A stretch of DNA of 64,000 nucleotides from Cytobacillus oceanisediminis (lineage in GTDB: Bacteria; Bacillota; Bacilli; Bacillales; Cytobacillaceae), in contig NZ_SOEE01000007.1 in the NCBI RefSeq assembly GCF_004366035.1, positions 124,001 to 188,000 of the forward strand, read 5' to 3'. Under the pieces are notes generated by a model, which was not told where the DNA came from, searched no databases, and worked only from the letters and a program-made list of their open reading frames with translations. The position numbers were made by a program, and so were the translations under genes. Of this stretch, positions 7,207 to 15,192 are shown piece after piece. Every line of letters starts with the position of its first letter. Position 1 is the stretch's first letter.

Positions 7207-7734
7207 TTATTGGCTGAACGTCTGCTGAGTCAGCTTTGTTCTGTTTGCAATTGATTGTGCTACTGGATAAAGGATAACCATTGCAGCCGTGTTAACTGCA
7301 GCTGCAGGCAGTACAACTGCTGCAAATAATGCAGTGAATGGTCCTGGCAATCCGACAATCAGGTATGCGGAAGTTAAAAACACAATTCCGGATACAATTG
7401 TTCCTGCTGCTGTTAAGACAGCTGCACTGATGATATTCTTCCGGAATTTCTTTAAGATCAGGAACAAAGCAAAAAAGATAAATGCTGTAACAGGCTTATC
7501 AATAATATTCGGGATTAATCCTCCAGGAAAAGTTGTGGTAAGCCCGGATATCAGGCCTGTAACCAAACCTAAAAGCAAAACGCTTTTGCTGTCTGGAAAA
7601 AGGATTATGCCCAAAAACATCATGGTAAGCATCATGTCCGGTTTCATCCCAAGAAAGAATCCTGGTACAACGGCATGAAGCACTGCGCCCATCCCGACTA
7701 ATAGGGATAAGGCCACTAAATTTTTTGTATTCAT
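7207..7734 (-). CDS. trpP: Tryptophan transporter TrpP
   Basis: A 175-residue membrane protein with about five hydrophobic segments, matching the TrpP (formerly YhaG) family, including the GMKPDMMLTMMFLGIILFP and GGLIPNIIDKPVTA segments. It imports tryptophan. The leader carries a series of (G/U)AG triplets running into the Shine-Dalgarno region (7737-7780), the arrangement by which the TRAP protein blocks trpP translation when tryptophan is plentiful. It lies 128 bases downstream of serC on the same strand, with no clear terminator between them. Confidence 0.92.
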   Translation of the reverse strand: MNTKNLVALSLLVGMGAVLHAVVPGFFLGMKPDMMLTMMFLGIILFPDSKSVLLLGLVTGLISGLTTTFPGGLIPNIIDKPVTAFIFFALFLILKKFRKNIISAAVLTAAGTIVSGIVFLTSAYLIVGLPGPFTALFAAVVLPAAAVNTAAMVILYPVAQSIANRTKLTQQTFSQ

Positions 7735-7736
7735 TT

Positions 7737-7780
7737 CTCATCTCTCCTCTGCTATTCTCAGACTAAGCTCTGTTCGTCTC
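7737..7780 (-). promoter_or_regulatory. Probable TRAP-binding site in trpP leader
   Basis: Read on the minus strand, GAG or UAG triplets lie at 7778, 7768, 7763, 7757, 7752, 7747, 7742 and 7737 (lowest base of each). They are separated by 2 bases, once by 3, and one register position (7773-7775) holds GAA. That makes nine in-register positions, eight of them perfect, covering the ribosome-binding site and ending two bases before the ATG. TRAP binds 9-11 such triplets and is known to repress trpP translation in B. subtilis. Confidence 0.8.
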
Positions 7781-7862
7781 TCCTGCAGTGCACTCTTTGC
7801 CTGCAGCGAAAAACTTTAACTCATTATAACACATATCCCTGGGTTGAAAAGGTGTTATATTT

Positions 7863-8945
7863 TTAATTATTATTCTTAAAGGCTTTCATAAATGCGGCCA
7901 GTTTTTCAACATGGTGTTCTGGCACAGCATTGTAAATGGAAGCGCGGCAGCCGCCTATGGAACGGTGTCCTCCGAGCCCAACAAACCCTGCTTCTTGTGC
8001 CTTGTGCAGGAATTCCCTGGAGAGGTCCTCATTTTGAAGATTAAAAGTGACATTCATACAGGATCTGCTGTCTTTATGAGCATGTCCTATGTAAAAGCCT
8101 TCGCTTTCATCTATTGCATCATAAAGCATTTTCGCCTTCTTCTCATTGGCCTTTTCAATCTGTTGAAGGCCGCCTTTCTTATCCGCCCATTCAAGCACCA
8201 GGGAAAGCAAATAAATAGCCAGAGTGGGAGGTGTGTTATATAAAGAGTTATTATTGGCAAACGTATTATAATTCAGCATTGCAGGGAGCTTTTCTGATGA
8301 TCTTTGTAATAGTTCTTTGCGGATAATGACTACTGTTACACCAGAAGGGCCGAGATTTTTCTGGGCGCCTGCATAGATCAAATCAAATTGCTCCACTTCC
8401 AATGGACGGCTTAAAATATCGCTGGACATATCTGCTGCAAGTGGTGTTTTTTCATTCGAAGGAAAGGTTTTCCATTGTGTGCCGTAAATTGTATTGTTGC
8501 TGGTAATATGAAGATAGGCAGCACTGTCAGGAATGTCATTTTGATTGTATTCTGGGATGAGGCGGTACTTTTGATCCTTACTTGAGGCAGAAATAACGGT
8601 TTTGCCAATTTTATCTGCTTCTTTTAAAGCTTTCTCCGACCAGGAGCCGCTGAGGATATAATGGGCTTCTTGATCTTTTCCCAGCAGGTTCATCGGAATC
8701 ATTGAAAACTGGAGACTTGCACCTCCCTGGATAAATAGCACCTCATAATCATCCGGAATGGCTAGCAGTTTTCTCAAAAGTGTTTTTGCCTGATCATGTA
8801 CTGCCTGATACTCTTTGCTCCTATGGCTTAGTTCCATTATGCCCATTCCCGTATTGCTGAAGTTCAATAAATTCTTTTCCGCTTCTTTTAATACCTCTTC
8901 CGGCAGGGCTGCGGGACCTGCATTAAAATTTAGAGCACGGTACAT
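7863..8945 (-). CDS. serC: Phosphoserine aminotransferase SerC
   Basis: A 360-residue class V PLP-dependent aminotransferase. It begins MYRALNFNAGPAALPEEVL, typical for SerC. The PLP lysine lies in DLIYAGAQKNLGPSGVTVVI (about residue 197), and the C-terminal GHRSIGGCRASIYNAV motif binds substrate phosphate. It converts 3-phosphohydroxypyruvate and glutamate to phosphoserine in serine synthesis, and can act in the pyridoxal phosphate pathway. GGAGGGAG precedes the start. It lies between hit and trpP as in B. subtilis (yhaF). Confidence 0.96.
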   Translation of the reverse strand: MYRALNFNAGPAALPEEVLKEAEKNLLNFSNTGMGIMELSHRSKEYQAVHDQAKTLLRKLLAIPDDYEVLFIQGGASLQFSMIPMNLLGKDQEAHYILSGSWSEKALKEADKIGKTVISASSKDQKYRLIPEYNQNDIPDSAAYLHITSNNTIYGTQWKTFPSNEKTPLAADMSSDILSRPLEVEQFDLIYAGAQKNLGPSGVTVVIIRKELLQRSSEKLPAMLNYNTFANNNSLYNTPPTLAIYLLSLVLEWADKKGGLQQIEKANEKKAKMLYDAIDESEGFYIGHAHKDSRSCMNVTFNLQNEDLSREFLHKAQEAGFVGLGGHRSIGGCRASIYNAVPEHHVEKLAAFMKAFKNNN

Positions 8946-9082
8946 TTTTCTCCCTCCAAAAATATAAAATCAATCCACTATAACGCTGTAAAGAAATAAA
9001 GATATTTAATATGTTAACAAAATTTACTGATTTGTACAGAGAAAAAAATGAACATTTTGAAAATTGGGGGATAAAGAAGGCA

Positions 9083-9110
9083 AAAAAATTCCTCCTGCAG
9101 ATCAGGAGGA
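9083..9110 (-). terminator. Terminator after hit
   Basis: On the minus strand CCTCCTG, loop, CAGGAGG, then AATTTTTTT. It starts about ten bases after the hit stop. Confidence 0.88.
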
Positions 9111-9118
9111 TGAGAGAG

Positions 9119-9538
9119 TTACATGTGTTTTGCTATGGCCTCAGAGATCTCCTTAAGATCTGAGGCTGAATATTCCGATTGATGTGATTTCCACACAACT
9201 CCTAAGCCATCTCCTTCTCCATAACGGGGAATAAGGTGAGAGTGAAAGTGGAAAACGGTCTGCCCGGCTTGTTCACCATTGTTATTAATTAGATTCATGC
9301 CAATTGGATCAAATTCAGCCTTGATGGCTCTTGCAATTTCCGGAACAGATTCGAAATAGCTGCGGGCTGTTTCCGCATCCATTTCATATAAATTTTCTTT
9401 ATGTACTTTCGGGATGACAAGTGTATGCCCTTTAGTGACCTGGCTTATATCCAGAAACGCCACCACATGCTCGTTTTCGAAAACCTTGGCTGATGGAATC
9501 TCGCCATTGATTATTTTACAGAATATACAATCGGTCAT
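9119..9538 (-). CDS. hit: HIT-family nucleotide hydrolase Hit
   Basis: A 139-residue histidine-triad protein. The N-terminal CIFCKIINGEIPSAKV segment and the catalytic HFHSHLIPR motif near residue 98 are diagnostic of the HIT/HINT branch (adenosine phosphoramidase or dinucleotide hydrolase). In bacilli the gene lies beside the ecs operon, divergently transcribed, as here. The ribosome-binding site is TTAGGAG. The substrate in this organism is unknown. Confidence 0.95.
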   Translation of the reverse strand: MTDCIFCKIINGEIPSAKVFENEHVVAFLDISQVTKGHTLVIPKVHKENLYEMDAETARSYFESVPEIARAIKAEFDPIGMNLINNNGEQAGQTVFHFHSHLIPRYGEGDGLGVVWKSHQSEYSASDLKEISEAIAKHM

Positions 9539-9650
9539 TATGTCAGCTCCTAACTAAATATACTTTTACACAATTCTACCATATCCGCCAAAAAACAAAA
9601 AAGTGAAACATATTATTGGGGAGAAGGGATGATTGCATTGTCCTATTCAT

Positions 9651-9683
9651 AAAATAAAAAGGCAGGATCCGCTTGGAATCCTG
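9651..9683 (-). terminator. Minus-strand terminator in the hit-ecsA spacer
   Basis: On the minus strand GGCAGGATTCC, AAGC loop, GGATCCTGCC, then TTTTTATTTT. It is strong and strand-specific, yet no annotated minus-strand gene lies upstream of it before ecsA. It implies a transcript arising between about 9700 and 10100. Confidence 0.85.
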
Positions 9684-9735
9684 CCTTCGGTGAAGGGGAA
9701 GCTTCTATTGGAACGTTTCTACTTCAGGTAAATTC

Positions 9736-10025
9736 TCTTTAACAAACACCTCATTTATGAATGAATTGTGTTTATATCTAGAGAAATTCGATCTTTGTTC
9801 AATCGGACCATCCCCTTATTTCTTTATATGCATTCACGGGCGTATAAAGCATGGATGATAGTCTTTAACAAACACCTCATTTATAAAATGACTTAGTGAC
9901 CACTTTCGGGTGAAGCGATCAAGTGTTTAAGATCATCAGGTTTCATATGCAATGCAACCATCCCCCTATTAGGAACGTTTGAAGCTTATACTGAAAGGAA
10001 ACTGTCTGCGACAGACACCTCATTT
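9736..10025 (-). repeat. Degenerate tandem repeat array (three units)
   Basis: Identical 23-base copies lie at 9736-9758 and 9862-9884 (minus strand AAATGAGGTGTTTGTTAAAG core), and a third diverged copy (AAATGAGGTGTCTGTC) lies near 10009-10025, giving units of about 126 and 140 bases. Between them a G-rich AGGGG-type motif recurs (GGGGATGG in two units), as do AAACGTTCC blocks. In one minus-strand frame both perfect copies read FINEVFVK followed by D or E. Short ORFs are present but none is convincing. Confidence 0.6.
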
Positions 10026-10124
10026 CAAGTTTTGATCATCTGAATGTTGTTCAAATGATTTGTTTCCCCTTCAAAGATTAGAATGTCCGGATTCGGGATT
10101 TATATGCAGGGATTTTCCCCAAAC

Positions 10125-10154
10125 TGGACAATATCCTTTGGCTTTTTTTACAAT
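10125..10154 (+). promoter_or_regulatory. Candidate ecsA promoter
   Basis: TGGACA, 18 bases, TACAAT, ending 33 bases before the ecsA start codon. Both hexamers are close to the housekeeping consensus, but no experiment supports it. Confidence 0.45.
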
Positions 10155-10187
10155 GGTCTTACATATATAGTAGGAAGGACGTTGAAA

Positions 10188-10928
10188 ATGGCGCTGCTCG
10201 AAATTAAAAACGTTACCGGCGGCTATACAAGAAACCCGGTTTTGAAGGATGTCTCCTTTGATGTGGCAGAAAAAGAAATTGTCGGCCTGATCGGTCTTAA
10301 CGGAGCCGGAAAAAGTACGACAATCAAACATGCAATTGGTTTAATGGAACCGAAGGAAGGCGAAATTACGATCAATAGCATGCAATTCCTTAAGGATAAG
10401 GAAGGGTACCGCAAGCAATTCACCTTTGTTCCGGAAACGCCGATATTATATGATGAATTAACACTGGAAGAACACCTGCGACTAACAGCCATGGCATACG
10501 GCCTGCCTGAAGCAGACTATAAATCAAGAGTGGCGACACTCCTAAAGGAATTCAGAATGGAAAAAAGACTGAAGTGGTTTCCTGCCCATTTTTCTAAAGG
10601 GATGAAACAGAAGGTAATGATTATGTGCGCCTTTCTGGTGCAGCCGTCATTATACATAGTTGATGAACCGTTTGTAGGTCTTGACCCGCTGGGTATTCAA
10701 TCACTTCTTGATTTGATGAAAAAAATGAAAGAAAGCGGTGCAGGCATTCTTATGTCCACCCATATACTGGCAACTGCTGAAAGATATTGTGATCGTTTTG
10801 TGATTTTGCATGAAGGAAAAGTAAGGGCAAAGGGGACTTTAGCAGAGCTGCAGCAGCAATTTGCTATGCCGGGAGCAACTCTTGATGATTTATATATCCA
10901 GCTCACAAAGGAAGAAGATTATGTTTGA
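10188..10928 (+). CDS. ecsA: ABC transporter ATP-binding protein EcsA
   Basis: A 246-residue ABC ATPase with Walker A GLNGAGKST, signature FSKGMKQK, Walker B LYIVDEPFVGLD and the switch histidine in MSTHIL. The MALLEIKNVTGGYTRNPVLKDVSF opening and the LKEFRMEKRLKWFPAHFSKGMKQKVMIMCAFL core are specific to EcsA. With EcsB it forms a transporter needed for normal secretion, competence and intramembrane proteolysis by RasP in bacilli; the Ecs substrate is debated. The frame is open upstream to 10083, but AGGAAGGAC before 10188 and family alignment set the start. It overlaps ecsB by 8 bases. Confidence 0.95.
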   Translation: MALLEIKNVTGGYTRNPVLKDVSFDVAEKEIVGLIGLNGAGKSTTIKHAIGLMEPKEGEITINSMQFLKDKEGYRKQFTFVPETPILYDELTLEEHLRLTAMAYGLPEADYKSRVATLLKEFRMEKRLKWFPAHFSKGMKQKVMIMCAFLVQPSLYIVDEPFVGLDPLGIQSLLDLMKKMKESGAGILMSTHILATAERYCDRFVILHEGKVRAKGTLAELQQQFAMPGATLDDLYIQLTKEEDYV

Positions 10929-12141
10929 TGAAAAACAGTTATGGAAGGAGAGATTCGGGAGGACAGTCAAAGAGCTTTCCCGCTATCTGCGTTATATTTT
11001 TAATGGCCATATTGTCATTGTCATGGTGTTTCTTCTGGGCACTGCCGCTTTTTATTATCAGGAGTGGATAAAGACGCTTCCCAATCACTTTCCTGCTGCA
11101 GCGGTAATGGCAATTATTTTAGCTCTTCTGGTTACATACAGCCCGATTTATACATTTTTTTCTGAGGCAGACAAAATTTTTCTTCTGCCGCTTGAAGATA
11201 GGCTTTCAGGTTATTTTAGACGTTCGCTGGCAGTCAGCTTTTTGGTGCATGCATACATCCTGGTAATGGGGCTGGGAATTTTTATGCCCTTGTATGCCAG
11301 AGTGAATGATGGCAATTTTAATACGTTTTTACCTTTTCTGCTTATCCTGCTGTCGTTAAAAATTATCAATTTGCTGATCCGCTGGAAGATTCAATATTAC
11401 ATCGAAACAAGCGTACATATCCTGGATGCATGTGTCCGTTATTCAGTAAACGCTGTTTTTCTATATTTCCTTTTTAGCGGTGCCTCCATCATTTTTATGC
11501 TGGCGGCAGGCGTGCTGCTGATTCTGTTATACTTGTTCTTCAGCATGAAATCCAGGGATAAAGGACTAAAATGGGAGATTTTGATTGAACAAGAAGAGAG
11601 GAGAATGACTTCTTTCTACAGGCTTGCCAATATGTTTACAGATGTTCCGAAGCTGAAAGATCGCGTAAAAAGGCGGAAATGGCTTGATTGGCTGATGGCA
11701 GGCATTCCTTTCAAACAGGAAGCGACTTTTAAAAACCTTTTTGTTAGAACGTTTCTCCGTTCTGGTGATTACTTCGGTATATTCATTCGTTTAACGTTCA
11801 TTGGTGCTGGAGCGATTTATTTAATCTCGTATGGAATGGGACAAATACTGCTTGTACCGCTCTTCATGTACTTAACAGGCTTTCAGCTCCTGCCTTTATG
11901 GAATCATCATCAGGATAAGCTGTGGGTGAATTTATACCCGGTTAAATGGGACATAAAGGAGAAGTCCTTCAAACAGCTGCTTACAGGCATCCTATATGTT
12001 CAGGCACTCCTCTTATCGCTGGCTGTCCTGGCAAATGGCGGCTGGATGGCATCACTGCTGTCTTTGGCATTAGGGATTCTATTTGCATATGCTTATACTC
12101 ATTTCTATATTCAGAAACGGCTGGCGGGCAGCAGGACATAA
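10921..12141 (+). CDS. ecsB: ABC transporter permease EcsB
   Basis: A 406-residue membrane protein with several hydrophobic helices, beginning MFDEKQLWKERFGRTVKELSRYLRYIFNGHI, the typical EcsB N-terminus. It is the membrane partner of EcsA. The start ATG lies inside the 3' end of ecsA (8-base overlap), showing translational coupling, with GGAAGAAG as the likely ribosome-binding site. The central part holds a cytoplasmic, basic loop (KDRVKRRKWLDWLMAG). Confidence 0.93.
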   Translation: MFDEKQLWKERFGRTVKELSRYLRYIFNGHIVIVMVFLLGTAAFYYQEWIKTLPNHFPAAAVMAIILALLVTYSPIYTFFSEADKIFLLPLEDRLSGYFRRSLAVSFLVHAYILVMGLGIFMPLYARVNDGNFNTFLPFLLILLSLKIINLLIRWKIQYYIETSVHILDACVRYSVNAVFLYFLFSGASIIFMLAAGVLLILLYLFFSMKSRDKGLKWEILIEQEERRMTSFYRLANMFTDVPKLKDRVKRRKWLDWLMAGIPFKQEATFKNLFVRTFLRSGDYFGIFIRLTFIGAGAIYLISYGMGQILLVPLFMYLTGFQLLPLWNHHQDKLWVNLYPVKWDIKEKSFKQLLTGILYVQALLLSLAVLANGGWMASLLSLALGILFAYAYTHFYIQKRLAGSRT

Positions 12142-12204
12142 AATGAAACCATTGCTGTCTTGCATACGTATATATAGTCATCCTGAATGAAGGCAGGTAT
12201 GAAA

Positions 12205-12930
12205 ATGAGGGAATATGAATTAAAAGCGTATCACGAAATTGAAGAGTGGAAGAGGCGAATAAACAAGCGTTCCAGTATGCTGAATCGCCTTTCCAAAAAA
12301 GCTCAAACAAAGGTAAATAGTATAATACCCGAAAAAGCTCATCAAATTATTACAGACAGCATAAAAAATATGGTGAAGGCAACCTTGATTGGATCAAATG
12401 CAACGACCAGAAAAAAGCAATCTGCGAGCCGCGGACTTGAAGTAATGGATCACATGCTAGAAGACAAGGTTTCGACCTACCGCAAAACAGCTGCGGTTGA
12501 AGGTGCCGGGACCGGGGCAGGTGGAATTTTCCTTGGCCTGGCTGATTTTCCTTTACTGCTGAGCATAAAGATGAAATTTCTTTTTGAAGCTGCAGCCATA
12601 TATGGATTTGATACAAATGATTATGAAGAGCGCCTGTTTCTCCTGCACGTCTTTCAGCTCGCATTTTCCAGTGATGACAAAAGGAAAGAAACACTGAAGC
12701 TGATTGAAGAATGGGATGACAGGAAGGAAGCATTGGCTGACATGGACTGGAAGGTATTTCAGCAGGAATACCGTGATTATATAGACTTCGTTAAGATGCT
12801 CCAGCTGGTGCCCGGTATAGGTGCTGCTGTTGGAGCGTATGCTAACTATAATTTGCTTGACCATTTAGGAGAAACCGCAAAAAATGCTTATCGTCTGCGG
12901 ATATTAAAGACAGCCCCGAGGCCTGATTAG
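12205..12930 (+). CDS. ecsC: EcsC family protein
   Basis: A 241-residue protein of the EcsC family. Marks are MREYELKAYHEIEEWK at the start, a glycine-rich AVEGAGTGAGGIFLGLADFPLLLSIKMKFLFEAAAIYGFD centre and VPGIGAAVGAYANYNLLDHLGETAKNAYRLR at the end. The third gene of the ecs operon, its function is unknown and it is dispensable in B. subtilis. Three in-frame ATGs lie at 12187, 12199 and 12205; AGGCAGGT sits six bases before the last, so that is preferred. The gene begins 63 bases after ecsB and ends in a strong terminator. Confidence 0.88.
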   Translation: MREYELKAYHEIEEWKRRINKRSSMLNRLSKKAQTKVNSIIPEKAHQIITDSIKNMVKATLIGSNATTRKKQSASRGLEVMDHMLEDKVSTYRKTAAVEGAGTGAGGIFLGLADFPLLLSIKMKFLFEAAAIYGFDTNDYEERLFLLHVFQLAFSSDDKRKETLKLIEEWDDRKEALADMDWKVFQQEYRDYIDFVKMLQLVPGIGAAVGAYANYNLLDHLGETAKNAYRLRILKTAPRPD

Positions 12931-12948
12931 GCCTGGGGCAGTTTTTTT
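12912..12948 (+). terminator. Terminator of the ecs operon
   Basis: GCCCCGAGGCC and GGCCTGGGGC pair around TGATTA and are followed by TTTTTTT. The stem overlaps the end of the ecsC coding region and includes its stop codon in the loop. Confidence 0.93.
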
Positions 12949-13084
12949 GCAATTTTTGATTGAGGCAAGTGAGTTAATTGCACCAATTTGTCCGAGGTAT
13001 CCGGTAAAAGAGAAATTGATTGAGCAAATAAAAATGGTTTTAGCGCCAAACATAAAATCCGCTGATAAAAAGGTCCACACCACC

Positions 13085-13113
13085 ACAAAAAATGGGCCAG
13101 TCGCCTGGCCCAA
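13085..13113 (-). terminator. Terminator after the M20 hydrolase gene
   Basis: On the minus strand TGGGCCAG, GCGA loop, CTGGCCCA, then TTTTTT, lying 16 bases after the gene's stop. Confidence 0.92.
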
Positions 13114-13127
13114 TCTCATATTTCCTC

Positions 13128-14336
13128 TTACGACCTTACCTCAACAGAATCCTTGCTTTCATAAAAACTATGATAGTTTAAAGCTGCTGTTCCCAATGTT
13201 TTGGCTGCGATCAGCATCGCTTTTTCATCGATATCAAACTTTGGATGATGATGCGGGTAATTTTCAACTGTGTTTTCCGGTCTTGCACCTGTAAAGAAGA
13301 AGGTGCCTTTTACATGCTGCAGATAGTAGGCAAAATCTTCGCCGCCCATTTCAGGGTCTGTCTCTTCAACCAATTTGACTTCGTTAATTTTCCCTGCCAG
13401 CTCAGCCAGGTATTCGGTTTCTTTTCTATGATTCACAACAGCAGGGTAGCCTCTATGGAATTGATACTCATATGCACTGTCTGCTGTGTAGCATGTTCCT
13501 TTTACTATACGCTCGATTTCCGCTTCGATATTATTACGGACGACTTCGTTAAATGTGCGGACAGTACCGACCAATTTTGCTCTATCGGCAATTACATTAA
13601 ATGCGTTATCAGCTACGAAGGATCCAACTGTTACAACTGCAGAATCAATGGGATTTACTTTTCTGCTGACAATTTGCTGGAGATTGACGACCAGCTGGGC
13701 CGCAGTTACAATAGCATCCTTTGTTTTGTGAGGCTGTGCTCCATGTCCGCCTTTTCCTTGTATGGAAACTTCAAATCTGTCTGCTGCCGCCATAAATGGA
13801 CCGACTCGATATTGAATTTTCCCTGTTGGTTCGGATGCCCATAGGTGAGTTCCAAAAATGGCGTCGACTCCCTCAAGGCAGCCATCTGCGATCATCGATT
13901 TCGCTCCGCCTGGGGCATATTCCTCGGCGTGCTGGTGAATCATGACATATGTACCTTCTAATTCGCCGGAAAGTTCATTGAGTGCCTTTGCCAGCACAAG
14001 CAAAGTTGCTGTGTGCCCATCATGTCCGCAAGCATGCATAACACCTGGTACCAATGATTTATATGGGACATCCTTTTCATCTTGGATAGGAAGTGCATCA
14101 AAGTCGGCTCTTAAAGCGATGGTTTTTCCTGGTTTGCTGCCATGGATCTTAGCAACAACTCCATTTCCTCCTACTTGCCCCCGGACTTCAATCCCCAGAT
14201 TTTCATAATAGGTTTTGATATAGTGAGCCGTCTTTTCTTCCTTAAAAGATACTTCAGGGTTCTGGTGAAGATAGCGGCGGATGGAGACCATTTCATCGTA
14301 ATAGTTTTCCAGTTTTTTAAATAATGTTTCGGACAT
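13128..14336 (-). CDS. yhaA: M20 family amidohydrolase (YhaA-like)
   Basis: A 402-residue M20D metallopeptidase-type amidohydrolase. The zinc-site motifs are in order: HACGHDGHTA (about residues 99-108), HQHAEEYAPGGA, FGTHLW and, near the C-terminus, MGGEDFAYYLQ. The dimerisation domain with QGKGGHGAQPH lies between. The family removes N-acyl groups from amino acids and related compounds; B. subtilis YhaA occupies the same place next to ecsC. The frame extends 11 codons upstream of MSETLFKKLENYY, but GGAGAGGG fits the start at 14336. The physiological substrate is not evident. Confidence 0.88.
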   Translation of the reverse strand: MSETLFKKLENYYDEMVSIRRYLHQNPEVSFKEEKTAHYIKTYYENLGIEVRGQVGGNGVVAKIHGSKPGKTIALRADFDALPIQDEKDVPYKSLVPGVMHACGHDGHTATLLVLAKALNELSGELEGTYVMIHQHAEEYAPGGAKSMIADGCLEGVDAIFGTHLWASEPTGKIQYRVGPFMAAADRFEVSIQGKGGHGAQPHKTKDAIVTAAQLVVNLQQIVSRKVNPIDSAVVTVGSFVADNAFNVIADRAKLVGTVRTFNEVVRNNIEAEIERIVKGTCYTADSAYEYQFHRGYPAVVNHRKETEYLAELAGKINEVKLVEETDPEMGGEDFAYYLQHVKGTFFFTGARPENTVENYPHHHPKFDIDEKAMLIAAKTLGTAALNYHSFYESKDSVEVRS

Positions 14337-14489
14337 GATTCCCTCTCCTATCTGTATAATTTTTTTCATTATTATAACATTCTTTAATAGGTTAAAGGAG
14401 AAATTCTTTTTTTCTCAAACTTAACATAATACAAGTGAAGAAGAGATGATACTATAAATTAAAAGGCTAAATGGGAGGTATTAGTAAGA

Positions 14490-15152
14490 TTGGAAATGCA
14501 TAAATCTAAATGGGCATATTTTTGCCTGGCTGTATCAGCGGCAGTTTTTCTTTATTTTTTGGCTTCTGTTAATATCGGAACATCCCTGGAATTTGATCGT
14601 TATTTTTCAAAGTTTTTTACAGGTTTGTTTTCAGAAAATACCTATCCATTTTTTGAAGCTATGGACAGTTTGGGGGATAAAGCCGGTGTTGGAATCATCA
14701 CATTGGCATTCTTATTGATACTTTTGTTTAAATATAGGAATTTTGAAGCGATGGCATCAGTTGTTTTTGCTGTTGCAGCGGGAAATGAGGTAAATAAGTG
14801 GCTTAAAGAGGCTATTGGCAGGCCGCGTCCTGATCAGGAACATCTGGTTGATGTGGAGAGTCTCAGCTTTCCGAGCGGACACGCTATGATTGGGATGATC
14901 CTGTATACGGTTATCGCCTATTTTATCATTAACGAAATAAAGTCCAAGCCTGCCAAATGGGTGACGGCGATTTTAGCTGGCATATGGATTTTTCTAATGG
15001 GAATCAGCCGGATTGTGATGGGGGTACATTATCCGTCAGATATTGCAGCGGGATTTGCAGCAGGATATATTTGGGTATTTATTTCGATTTCACTTTACGC
15101 AGCACTAAAGTCAATGTTCAGAAGAAATTCACACAAGAGAGAATCGGCATAA
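14490..15152 (+). CDS. PAP2 family phosphatase
   Basis: A 220-residue membrane phosphatase with six hydrophobic segments and the three PAP2 motifs: KEAIGRPRP, PSGH and SRIVMGVHYPSD. Family members dephosphorylate lipid carriers such as undecaprenyl pyrophosphate or phosphatidyl phosphates on the outer face of the membrane. TTG at 14490 is taken as the start because GGGAGGT lies about 10 bases upstream; the ATG at 14496 is spaced less well. The gene converges with the YhfA-like permease and shares a terminator with it. Confidence 0.9.
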   Translation: MEMHKSKWAYFCLAVSAAVFLYFLASVNIGTSLEFDRYFSKFFTGLFSENTYPFFEAMDSLGDKAGVGIITLAFLLILLFKYRNFEAMASVVFAVAAGNEVNKWLKEAIGRPRPDQEHLVDVESLSFPSGHAMIGMILYTVIAYFIINEIKSKPAKWVTAILAGIWIFLMGISRIVMGVHYPSDIAAGFAAGYIWVFISISLYAALKSMFRRNSHKRESA

Positions 15153-15192
15153 AAGCAAAGAGACTATCGCAGATAGTCTCTTTGCTGCTTTT
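15152..15192. terminator. Bidirectional terminator between PAP2 and permease genes
   Basis: AGCAAAGAGACTATC pairs exactly with GATAGTCTCTTTGCT around three bases. The plus side is followed by a CTTTT tract after TG. Both convergent genes end on it. Confidence 0.88.

Larger units (their letters stand above)
9539..10187. other. Long spacer between hit and ecsA with a repeat array
   Basis: No conventional gene is visible in these 650 bases. They contain a minus-facing terminator (9651-9683), two identical 23-base repeats (9736-9758 and 9862-9884) with a third partial copy near 10012-10025, and the ecsA promoter region (10125-10154). The repeats, together with the terminator, suggest an unannotated minus-strand transcript. 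Confidence 0.6.

Noticed and set aside
10083-10187. N-terminal extension of EcsA from ATG 10083
   Set aside because: Residues before 10188 do not match the family, and a promoter and ribosome-binding site lie within this stretch.
13245-13844. 199-codon plus-strand open frame inside the M20 hydrolase gene
   Set aside because: Antisense shadow of a strongly conserved enzyme; cysteine- and phenylalanine-rich composition typical of shadow frames.
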